DNA of 64,000 nt from CBDDCX01 sp965226925 (lineage in GTDB: Bacteria > Gemmatimonadota > Gemmatimonadetes > Longimicrobiales > Gaopeijiaceae). The translations under genes were made by a program, and so were the position numbers. The notes under the pieces were generated by a model, which was not told the DNA's origin, did no database searches, and saw nothing but the letters and a program-made list of their open reading frames with translations. How positions within the stretch are numbered: the first letter of the stretch is position 1; each line of letters begins with the position of its first letter. The stretch is taken from positions 868,001 through 932,000 of the forward strand of contig CBDDEN010000011.1 of the NCBI GenBank assembly GCA_965226925.1, in the 5' to 3' direction. Below, one piece after another: positions 16,784 to 24,263 of the stretch.

Positions 16784-19186
16784 TTAGATCTCTTGGCTCG
16801 AACAGATCAGATCGAGCGCGTCCATGCCGACGAGGACCTCGCGCGCCTTCGACCCCTCGGATGGGCCCAGGACGCCCGCTTCGTGTAGCTGATCCACGAT
16901 TCTCGCGGCGCGGCCGTAGCCGATCTTCAGTCGGCGCTGGAGAAGCGACGTAGAGCCCTGCTCGTGTTGAATGCACACCTCGGCGGCGGCCCGGAAGAGC
17001 TCGTCCCACTCCGACGGGCCATCACCTCCCCCGCTCGTTTCCTCCTTTTCGTGACTTCGGATCTGCTCCAGGATGTCCGCCTCCTTCTCGGCCTGGGCCT
17101 CATCGAAGGCCCGTTCCCGGATCTCGACCTGATCCTTGTACCAACCCATCATGCGATCCGTCTCGGAAGTCGAGATGTAGGCTCCCTGAATGCGCACGGG
17201 CTCGCTCGTCCCCGGCGGAAGGAACAGCATGTCGCCGTTCCCCAACAAGGCGTCCGCGCCGTTCTGATCCAGAATCGTCCGGGAGTCCGTCTTCGACGCC
17301 ACCCGGAAGGCGATCCGCGCCGGGAAATTCGCTTTGATCAGGCCCGTGATGACATTCACGCTGGGCCGCTGGGTCGCCACGATCAGATGGATGCCGATGG
17401 CCCGGGCCTTTTGCGCCAACGTCGTGAGCGGCTTCTCCACCTCGCTCTGGACCGTCATCATCAGGTCGGCCAGCTCGTCGATGACCACCACCACGTAGGG
17501 CAGCACGCCGTCCTGGTAGACCCAGCGATCCGGGTCGTCCTCGGCACCCTTGGGCTCCGTACGCCGGACGATGACGCCACCCCGGACACGCTCGTTGAAC
17601 TCGCCGATGGATCGGACGCCGTTCGTGCTGAGGAGCGTATAGCGACGTTCCATCTCCAGGACCGCCCACTTGAGAAGCCCCGCCGCGTCTCGTGGATCGG
17701 TGACCACGCTGTGGCGCAGGTGCGGGAGCATCTTGTACGCAGACAGCTCGACCATCTTGGGGTCCACCATGAGCAGTCGAAGCGTCTCGGGCGTGTGCCG
17801 ATAGACCAAGCTCGTGATGATGGTGTTGATGCAGATCGACTTCCCCGATCCGGTAGTCCCTGCGATGAGCACGTGCGGCATCTTGCGCAGGTCCGCCACG
17901 TAGGGCTTTCCGTTCAGGTCTTTGCCGAGGGCCAAGGGCAATTCCGCCTTGCTGTTCTGGTAGGCCGGAGAGTCCAGGATCTCCCGTAGCCGGACCACTT
18001 CGGGCTCGGGGTTCGGGATCTCCACCCCGACGGCGCCCTTCCCCGGAATCGGAGCCACGATCCGGATGCTCTTGGCCTTCATGGCCAACGCGAGGTCGGC
18101 GTCGAGATTGGCGATCTTGTTGACCTTCACGCCCGGCGCGGGGATCACCTCGTATTGGGTGACGACGGGGCCCGTCGTACGCCCACCGAGCTCGCTCTCC
18201 ACGTTGAAGGTGCGCAGCTTCTCGATCAGGACCTCTCCCAGGGCGTCCAACTCGCGCTCCATGTCTCCGCGATCCTCGTCCTCCACCGTGGTCATGAACT
18301 CCACGGGTGGAAGCCCCGTTTCACTGAGATCCTCTTTGGGAAGGGGGTCGGGCATCAGCTCGTCGGGCTCCTCGTACGCCTCGTCGGTAAGCTCCGAATC
18401 GGGCAGGCCTTCTTGCGATCCGACCTCCGGCTCGTCGAGGTCGTCATCACCCGCTGCGGAATCGTCCTCTTCCGAGAGCGGATCCTCCACCTCATCGGCT
18501 ACGTCGGCTCCTTCCGGCTCCTCTTCCGACCCTTCCGCCGAGTCGTCGCCACCGGGGCCCTCACCCTCGAGGAGCTCCATCGGGGGGGTGCGTTCCAGTC
18601 GCTCGCGAGCCCGCTCGTCCCAGCGGGCCTTGAGACCCTCTCCCCAGGTCACGAGCCTCGCGGCGCCCCGCGCCATGACGCCGCTCCCCTGCGCCATCCC
18701 ATAGGCGAACGAACGGAGCGGGTTCCAACCCAGGGTGCCCACGGACAGCACCACGAGAAGAAACGACAGGAAGAGGACCGCGCCCAAGAACCCGAGTGCC
18801 GTGGCGAGGGGCGGTCCCGCGAAAGCACCCCAGGCGCCCACCGTCTCGGGCCCTTGTCCCACGACCTGCAACCCGACGGGCAGGATGAGCATCAGCCCCG
18901 AGGACAGCACCGCCAAGCACACGGTCCATCTCTGCGAGAGCCAGTCCCCCGCCCTCAGGCCCGAGACCAAGAAGAGGATCGGCACGAAGAACGCGGAGCC
19001 ACCGAGCAGGCCGGCGAAGCCCCGCTGCGTGATGCCGCCCACCAGACCCATCATGTTCCCCGACGGGAACCACGCGGCCAAACGCGGGCCGAGAGCCGCC
19101 ACGGGCATCAACGCGGCCACGAAGAAGACGGCCAGCGCCAGAAGGCCGGCTGCCATCATGTCCCGCTGCTGCTCCCGCGAGAGCAT
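16784..19186 (-). CDS. ftsK: DNA translocase FtsK
   Basis: 800 residues from ATG at 19186, overlapping the comB stop as ATGA. FtsK pumps DNA during cell division to resolve chromosome dimers. There are four or five membrane helices at about 10-185, then a strongly acidic linker (about 205-300, many Glu and Asp). The motor follows with the alpha domain TGPVVTQYEVIPAPGVKV, the Walker A motif AGTTGSGKSICINT, Walker B VVVVIDELADLMM and IHLIVATQRPSVNVITG. The gamma winged-helix domain (LLQRRLKIGYGRAARIVDQL) ends the protein. Confidence 0.97.
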   Translation of the reverse strand: MLSREQQRDMMAAGLLALAVFFVAALMPVAALGPRLAAWFPSGNMMGLVGGITQRGFAGLLGGSAFFVPILFLVSGLRAGDWLSQRWTVCLAVLSSGLMLILPVGLQVVGQGPETVGAWGAFAGPPLATALGFLGAVLFLSFLLVVLSVGTLGWNPLRSFAYGMAQGSGVMARGAARLVTWGEGLKARWDERARERLERTPPMELLEGEGPGGDDSAEGSEEEPEGADVADEVEDPLSEEDDSAAGDDDLDEPEVGSQEGLPDSELTDEAYEEPDELMPDPLPKEDLSETGLPPVEFMTTVEDEDRGDMERELDALGEVLIEKLRTFNVESELGGRTTGPVVTQYEVIPAPGVKVNKIANLDADLALAMKAKSIRIVAPIPGKGAVGVEIPNPEPEVVRLREILDSPAYQNSKAELPLALGKDLNGKPYVADLRKMPHVLIAGTTGSGKSICINTIITSLVYRHTPETLRLLMVDPKMVELSAYKMLPHLRHSVVTDPRDAAGLLKWAVLEMERRYTLLSTNGVRSIGEFNERVRGGVIVRRTEPKGAEDDPDRWVYQDGVLPYVVVVIDELADLMMTVQSEVEKPLTTLAQKARAIGIHLIVATQRPSVNVITGLIKANFPARIAFRVASKTDSRTILDQNGADALLGNGDMLFLPPGTSEPVRIQGAYISTSETDRMMGWYKDQVEIRERAFDEAQAEKEADILEQIRSHEKEETSGGGDGPSEWDELFRAAAEVCIQHEQGSTSLLQRRLKIGYGRAARIVDQLHEAGVLGPSEGSKAREVLVGMDALDLICSSQEI

Positions 19187-19935
19187 CAGTGGCTCACCTC
19201 GGAGCCGCTCGGGCTCGGTATGGGCAGTCGGATCACGCGGTCCTCCATTTCGGGAACGACTGCGTAGCGGTCGATTTGTGCGCAGTGCTTCAGGTCGTCG
19301 CGGAATCCGATATCCACCAGGCGCTTGCCGCCGTCGGTCATCGCCAGGAAGTCGGCACCGATCCGGAATCGGTTGGCGAGCTCCAGAGCGGCGTACCCGG
19401 CATCGTTGAGCTCGATCCCGCCCTCGTGTCGTTCTCCGAGACGGTCGAGAAGGGCACCGGCACAGACCGCATCGTCCGTGGCGAACCTGCCCTCCCTGCC
19501 GGCGCAGACCACCACCAAGCGCTCCACATCGGCCACCGCGTCGACCACGGCGGAGAGGTTGAGGAAGCAGCAAGCCAGCACGCGATCGGCGTCCTCCGCC
19601 AACAGGAACGCTCGCGTCCCGTTCGTGGTGCTCATGACCAGTCGTTTGCCCGCAACCCGGTCCGCGACGAACTCCCGCGGGGAGTTCCCGAGATCGAAGC
19701 CCTCGATCATCAGGCCCTTCGACTCACCGCACAGGAGTGTGTCCTCTCGCCCCAAAGACGACGCCAGCTTCATGGCCTCCTCGGTCGACGCCGCCGGATA
19801 CACCCCGCGAGCTCCGTTCACGAGCGCCTCGACCATCGTGCTCGTGGCCCTCAAGACATCGATGACCACGACCGCGTGGTCCACCATGTCCAAAACCGCA
19901 GGCTCACCGGCCTGAAAGAACACGTCGATCCTCAT
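19186..19935 (-). CDS. comB: 2-phosphosulfolactate phosphatase family (ComB)
   Basis: 249 residues. The ComB signature is clear: VVVIDVLRATSTMVEAL, TLLCGESKGLMIEGFDLGNS, VMSTTNGTRAFLLA and VVCAGREGRFATDDAVCAG. ComB removes phosphate from 2-phosphosulfolactate in the archaeal coenzyme M pathway and is magnesium dependent. No comA, comC or comDE is visible here, so the pathway may not be coenzyme M synthesis. The bacterial substrate is open. Overlaps of 4 nt with accC and 1-3 nt with ftsK indicate coupled translation. Confidence 0.88.
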   Translation of the reverse strand: MRIDVFFQAGEPAVLDMVDHAVVVIDVLRATSTMVEALVNGARGVYPAASTEEAMKLASSLGREDTLLCGESKGLMIEGFDLGNSPREFVADRVAGKRLVMSTTNGTRAFLLAEDADRVLACCFLNLSAVVDAVADVERLVVVCAGREGRFATDDAVCAGALLDRLGERHEGGIELNDAGYAALELANRFRIGADFLAMTDGGKRLVDIGFRDDLKHCAQIDRYAVVPEMEDRVIRLPIPSPSGSEVSH

Positions 19936-21290
19936 GCGCGGCTCGCCCGCTCACTCAGGAACCGAGCCACGAAGCCCGTGTCGACATCTCCCCGGACGAA
20001 GTGATCATCGCGGGTGATTTCGGACAGAAACGGGATCGTCGTCTTGACACCCTCGATGACGAAGGAGTCGAGCACGTGTCGGGCTCGGACGATCGCCTCC
20101 TCACGGCTGTTCCCATGTACGATCAGCTTGGCCAGGAGGGAGTCGTAGTAGGGTGGTACCTGGTAGCCGCTGTAGAGGTGCGTGTCGAGCCTCACACCAG
20201 GGCCTCCCGGCGGGTGGAACGTCAGGATCGGTCCGGGCGAGGGGGCGAAGTTACGTTCGGGATCCTCTGCGTTCACCCGGAATTCGATGGCGTGCCCCCG
20301 CAGGCTCACCGGTCCTTCGGGAAAGGAGAGCGGCTCACCCGCGGCCACCCGGATCTGCTCCTTCACCAAGTCCAGCCCGGTAATCACTTCGGTGACCGGA
20401 TGCTCGACCTGGATCCGTGTGTTCATCTCGATGAAATAATACGATCCGTCGGCGTCGAGAAGGAACTCCACCGTCCCGGCTCCCACGTAGTCGATGCCCT
20501 TGCCGGCCGCCACCGCGTCCTGGCCCATCTGCTCGCGCAGCTCAGGCGTGAGAGCGGGTGACGGTGCCTCCTCGATGAGCTTCTGATGCCTACGCTGAAT
20601 CGAGCAGTCGCGTTCGCCGAGATGGACGACTCGACCGTGCTGATCGCCGAAGATCTGGAACTCGATGTGCCTGGGCTTTACGAGGCACTTCTCCAAGTAC
20701 ACTTCGGCGTTGCCGAACGCCGCCGCGGCCTCCGTCCGGGCGGCCTGGAAGAGTTGCTCGAAGCTCTCGGCATCCGGAACGACCCGCATCCCCTTCCCGC
20801 CGCCGCCGGCCGACGCCTTGACCATGACGGGATAACCGATCTCGCCGGCGATCCGCGCCTCCTCCTTCGGGTCGGAGACCACACCGTCCGAACCGGGGAC
20901 GGTAGGAACGCCGAGCTCCATCATGGTACGGCGAGCGGCCGCCTTGTCGCCCATGGCTCGGATCTGGTCGGGCGTCGGGCCGATGAAGACGATGTCCGAC
21001 GCCTGGCAGATCTCGCTGAATTCGTCGTTCTCCGCCAAAAATCCGTATCCGGGGTGGATCGCTTCGGCCCCGGTCACCTCGGCCGCCGAGATGATCTGCG
21101 GCGCGTTGAGGTAGCTCTTGGAGGCCGGGGCCGGCCCGATACACACGTCCTCGTCCGCGAAGCGTACGTGCAGCGACTCCCGATCCGCCTCGGAATACAC
21201 CGCTACCGTCTTCACACCGAGCTCGTGACAGGCCCGGATGATGCGAAGAGCGATCTCCCCGCGATTGGCGATCAGAACCTTCTTGAACAC
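19932..21290 (-). CDS. accC: Acetyl-CoA carboxylase biotin carboxylase subunit
   Basis: 452 residues from GTG at 21290, preceded by AGAGGTGAGCTGA. It carboxylates the biotin of AccB with bicarbonate and ATP, the first half-reaction of acetyl-CoA carboxylase in fatty-acid synthesis. Visible are the N-terminal FKKVLIANRGEIALRIIRA, the ATP-grasp glycine loop KASAGGGGKGMRVV, the catalytic-site RDCSIQRRHQKLIEEAPSP and EMNTRIQVEHPVTE. accB lies 122 bp upstream, the classical accB-accC order. The gap contains no gene. Confidence 0.97.
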   Translation of the reverse strand: MFKKVLIANRGEIALRIIRACHELGVKTVAVYSEADRESLHVRFADEDVCIGPAPASKSYLNAPQIISAAEVTGAEAIHPGYGFLAENDEFSEICQASDIVFIGPTPDQIRAMGDKAAARRTMMELGVPTVPGSDGVVSDPKEEARIAGEIGYPVMVKASAGGGGKGMRVVPDAESFEQLFQAARTEAAAAFGNAEVYLEKCLVKPRHIEFQIFGDQHGRVVHLGERDCSIQRRHQKLIEEAPSPALTPELREQMGQDAVAAGKGIDYVGAGTVEFLLDADGSYYFIEMNTRIQVEHPVTEVITGLDLVKEQIRVAAGEPLSFPEGPVSLRGHAIEFRVNAEDPERNFAPSPGPILTFHPPGGPGVRLDTHLYSGYQVPPYYDSLLAKLIVHGNSREEAIVRARHVLDSFVIEGVKTTIPFLSEITRDDHFVRGDVDTGFVARFLSERASRA

Positions 21291-21412
21291 TCAGCTCACC
21301 TCTATCGGTGCGAACCGGCCCGGAGGCCGAACCGTAACAAATAGCCGGGCTACGTCGCAGGGAACCGAGCGCAGTCCTGACGCCGCCCTGTGCCGATATG
21401 AGGAGCCCAGCG

Positions 21413-21898
21413 CTAAGAAGGTGAAAGGCGGAACAAAACCTGGCCAAACTCGACCGGATCCGCGTTCTCGACACAGATCTCCTGAATCACGCCGGAAACC
21501 TCCGACTCGAGCTCGTTCATCAGCTTCATGGCTTCGATGATGCAGAGCGTATCGCCGGGGCTCACGCGACCGCCCACCTCCACGTACCGCGGGGCGTCCG
21601 GAGCCGGGGCACCAAAGAACGTGCCCACCATGGGCGACTTGATCTCGATGAGATTCGATGCGGGCGGCGTGGCCACGGGCGAACCTTCGCCCGTCGGGGT
21701 CGCGGCGACCGGCGCGGCGGCGGCGGCGGCCTGTAGCGCCGCCGGCGGAGCGGGGCTCCGAGGTGTGGCCACCGCGACCGCCGTCCCGGCCGTCTTGGCC
21801 AGCCTGATGCGCGTGCCTCCGCGCTCGATCTCGATGGAATCGAGTCCGCTGGCGTCGAGGGTCTCGATGAGGCTTCTGAGGAAGTCCAGATCGATCAT
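21413..21898 (-). CDS. accB: Biotin carboxyl carrier protein of acetyl-CoA carboxylase
   Basis: 161 residues. The C-terminal biotinyl domain carries the modified lysine in CIIEAMKLMNELESE (about residue 124) and the SPMVGTFFGAPAPDAPRYV thumb region specific to AccB. The N-terminal helical part (DLDFLRSLIETLDASGLDSI) is joined by an Ala/Pro linker (about 40-80). The ATG at 21898 overlaps the efp stop as ATGA. Confidence 0.97.
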   Translation of the reverse strand: MIDLDFLRSLIETLDASGLDSIEIERGGTRIRLAKTAGTAVAVATPRSPAPPAALQAAAAAAPVAATPTGEGSPVATPPASNLIEIKSPMVGTFFGAPAPDAPRYVEVGGRVSPGDTLCIIEAMKLMNELESEVSGVIQEICVENADPVEFGQVLFRLSPS

Positions 21899-22461
21899 GA
21901 AGTGACCCGTGTCAAATACTTGTCTTCGCGACGGTCCACCTTGAGCACGTCCCCCTCTTCGATGAAGAGCGGAACCTGGACCACCGCACCGGTCTCGAGG
22001 GTCGCGGGCTTGGTGCCCCCCTGCGCCGTGTCACCCCGGACGCCGGGATCCGTCTGCGTCACCGCGAGCTCGACGAACTGAGGAAGCTCTACGCTGATCA
22101 CGTTCCCGTCGTGGACCAGACCCTCGCACTCCATGTTCTCCTTCAGGTACCTGAGCTGTTCCTCGCCCAGGAGCTCTCCCGAGATCGGGATCATCTCGAA
22201 CGTCTGCTGGTCCATGAAGTGGTAAAGCTGACCGTCGGTGTAGCTATACGTGACCGGACGACGCTCGAGGCGGACGTCGGTCACCCTTTCTCCGGCGCGA
22301 TACGTCCTGTCCACCACGTTCCCGCTCAGCACGTTCTTGAGCTTGGTTCTCACGAACGCCCCGCCTTTTCCGGGCTTGACGTGCTGGAAGTAGATGATCG
22401 TCCAGAGCTGTCCGTCGATATCCAGAACCAGTCCGTTGCGAAAATCAGCGGTGGAGGCCAT
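21895..22461 (-). CDS. efp: Translation elongation factor P
   Basis: 188 residues, normal length. EF-P relieves ribosome stalling at proline runs. The three beta domains are visible: a KOW-like N-terminal part with QHVKPGKGGAFVRTKLKNV, where the loop-tip residue is lysine, then the OB domains with YSYTDGQLYHFMDQQTFE and QTDPGVRGDTAQGGTKPATL. No EpmA, EpmB or EarP modification gene is visible nearby. The start ATG at 22461 lies 33 bp from aroQ. Confidence 0.97.
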   Translation of the reverse strand: MASTADFRNGLVLDIDGQLWTIIYFQHVKPGKGGAFVRTKLKNVLSGNVVDRTYRAGERVTDVRLERRPVTYSYTDGQLYHFMDQQTFEMIPISGELLGEEQLRYLKENMECEGLVHDGNVISVELPQFVELAVTQTDPGVRGDTAQGGTKPATLETGAVVQVPLFIEEGDVLKVDRREDKYLTRVTS

Positions 22462-22494
22462 GACGCCTTGTCAGTCGGTGGAGATCCGCCCGTG

Positions 22495-22932
22495 TTACCG
22501 GGCGTCGATGTGAGCCACGAGGCCCCTGAGCGCTAGAAGATAGCTCTGGGATCCAAACCCAAGAACCACCCCGACGGCCACGGGCGCCAAGAACGAATGA
22601 CGGCGGAATCGCTCTCGACCGGCCGTGTTGGAGAGGTGGAGTTCGACGAAGGGTTTGGCGACGCTGACCAAGCCGTCTCGCAGCGCTACGCTCGTGTGGG
22701 TCAGTCCCCCCGGGTTCACCAGAAACCCGTCGACCCGTCCGCTCGCCTCCTCCAGGAAGTCGAGAATCTCCCCCTCGGAATTGGACTGGAAGAACTCGAC
22801 CTCGACGCCGAGCTCCTTGCCGAGGGCTTCGGCAGCTTGGTTGATGTCACCTAGCGTCTCCGTGCCGTAAACCTCGGGCTCCCTCTGACCGAGCAGGCGC
22901 AAGTTCGGTCCGTGTATGATCGCGATCCGCAT
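22495..22932 (-). CDS. aroQ: 3-dehydroquinate dehydratase, type II
   Basis: 145 residues. The enzyme dehydrates 3-dehydroquinate to 3-dehydroshikimate in aromatic amino acid synthesis. Conserved are HGPNLRLLGQREPEVYG (lid Arg and catalytic Tyr), VNPGGLTHTSVALRD (Asn and His) and RFRRHSFLAPVAVGVV. In the LSNxHxRE block the sequence is LSNTAGRERF, so the usual histidine is alanine. Some Bacillus enzymes have tyrosine there, so the position is not invariant. The ATG at 22932 overlaps the TPR-gene stop as ATGA. Confidence 0.92.
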   Translation of the reverse strand: MRIAIIHGPNLRLLGQREPEVYGTETLGDINQAAEALGKELGVEVEFFQSNSEGEILDFLEEASGRVDGFLVNPGGLTHTSVALRDGLVSVAKPFVELHLSNTAGRERFRRHSFLAPVAVGVVLGFGSQSYLLALRGLVAHIDAR

Positions 22933-24068
22933 CAGAGCTTGTTCATCCAGGGGAACGGGTCCGCGCCCCGACCCTCGGACGGGTCACCGGGAGCGAGCGC
23001 CTCGATCGGCACCACCGGTCGGTCGGCCACAGCCTCCTCGGCGAACGGCTCGGCCTCGACGGCGTCGGGCGCCAGCGACTCGATCGACACCACGGGGGCC
23101 ACGGTGCCCATCGGCTCCGGATCGGGCGCCAACGATTCGACGGGCACAAGCGGACGATCGTCGGCGGCTTCCCGGGACTCCGGGGCGGGAAGCTCGTCGG
23201 ACGCGGCAAGAGGCTCCTTCTCGGCAACCGGCCCCACATCCACACCCCTCGTCAGTTCGGCCACACGGTGAAGGAACATCCCATTGTCGGGATCATCCTC
23301 CAGGAGCTTCCGGTAGACCTCGACCGCCTTGTCCGCGGCACCTTGCTTCGCGTAGAGCTCGGCAAGCGTCTTGGTGTAGATCTCCGCGCCGTCCGTGGAC
23401 TCATCGGCCGCCGTCTCCACCCCCGGCTCGATCTCCGCGACGACGGGCGCCGGTGCGTGAGCGTCTTCGGCGCGGGCCGACACCTCCAGCACGGGTTCGT
23501 CGAGCTCGACCTCGTCCGGGGCCAGATCCTCGACGGGAATCGCCCCGGCGCTGGCATCCCCAACGGATGAATCGGGGGGGGCCGGTTCGGCAGCGACCGG
23601 CTGGGCTGCCGCCGCCGGCTCGTCGAAGGGGACCGCTCCCGCTTCGGGCTCGGCAGACGCAGCCACCGTAGCCCGCAGCTCCTCGAGCGTGGCCAGCGAC
23701 CGGGCATCGTCGGGCTCGAGCTCGACCAGCCTCTCCGCGTAGGACAACCCTCGCGTTGCCTCCACGAGACCGGCGAGCGAACGAAGAGCCGCCCCGTTCT
23801 CGTCGTCGAGCTCCAGAACCCGCTCGAAAGCCTCGATCGCGCTCGCGTCGTCTCCCCTGTCCTGGTACAGCCACCCGGCCACCACATGCCCGGAAGCCGA
23901 GGTGGGATGCGCACCCAATCCCTCCTGCAGAACCTCGAGCGCCCGGTCCAACTCACCCAGACGACGGTGGGCGTCGGCCAGGGGCACAAAGGCGCGACCG
24001 TTCGGATCACGCTCCGAAAAGAGGATCTCCTGGAGCCGGTCGATCTGCTGATTCAGCGGTTCGGGCAC
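22932..24068 (-). CDS. TPR protein with repeated LAPD linear motifs
   Basis: 378 residues from GTG at 24068, preceded by GGGAG at 5 nt spacing; the longer open frame to 24149 would begin inside the predicted promoter. TPR helices cover about 10-130 (FVPLADAHRRLGELDRALEV, SGHVVAGWLYQDRGDDASA) and again at about 229-265. The rest is a low-complexity acidic, Ala/Pro-rich tail. In it a short motif recurs four times: IPVEDLAPD, VPVESLAPD, VSIESLAPD and VPIEALAPG (about 177, 308, 327 and 353). There is no signal peptide, so it is probably cytoplasmic. It heads the long operon. Confidence 0.75.
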   Translation of the reverse strand: MPEPLNQQIDRLQEILFSERDPNGRAFVPLADAHRRLGELDRALEVLQEGLGAHPTSASGHVVAGWLYQDRGDDASAIEAFERVLELDDENGAALRSLAGLVEATRGLSYAERLVELEPDDARSLATLEELRATVAASAEPEAGAVPFDEPAAAAQPVAAEPAPPDSSVGDASAGAIPVEDLAPDEVELDEPVLEVSARAEDAHAPAPVVAEIEPGVETAADESTDGAEIYTKTLAELYAKQGAADKAVEVYRKLLEDDPDNGMFLHRVAELTRGVDVGPVAEKEPLAASDELPAPESREAADDRPLVPVESLAPDPEPMGTVAPVVSIESLAPDAVEAEPFAEEAVADRPVVPIEALAPGDPSEGRGADPFPWMNKL

Positions 24069-24130
24069 AGTCACTCCCACGGAAAATCGGGAAAAACACA
24101 GGGCGGAGCCGGAGGACGCAGGAACGGGGG

Positions 24131-24160
24131 AAGATACTGATTTCGTCAAAAACGTGTCAA
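24131..24160 (-). promoter_or_regulatory. Predicted promoter for the 24.1-8.5 kb minus-strand operon
   Basis: On the minus strand a perfect -35 box TTGACA (24160-24155) and a -10 box TATCTT (24136-24131) are 18 bp apart. The predicted start point is near 24124, about 56 nt before the GTG of the TPR gene. It is the only clear promoter seen ahead of this long co-directional gene run. Confidence 0.6.
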
Positions 24161-24168
24161 CGAAGGAG

Positions 24169-24197
24169 TTGAGGGCCCATTAGGGTGCCGTTACTTT
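24169..24197 (+). promoter_or_regulatory. Predicted promoter for ppiD
   Basis: TTGAGG (24169-24174) and TACTTT (24192-24197) are 17 bp apart on the plus strand. This would start transcription near 24204, about 60 nt ahead of the ppiD start. It is back to back with the minus-strand promoter at 24131-24160, so one short region may serve both directions. Confidence 0.4.
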
Positions 24198-24263
24198 CTA
24201 AGGCCTTTTGCGTATGAAAAGGGACGAGTTTTCTTGACCGCCGCGCCGAGGAGTAGCCGGGTT

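Noticed and set aside
20590..21474. 294-codon minus-strand frame inside accC
   Set aside because: It is an alternate frame of a certain accC gene and contains only Arg-rich shadow sequence.
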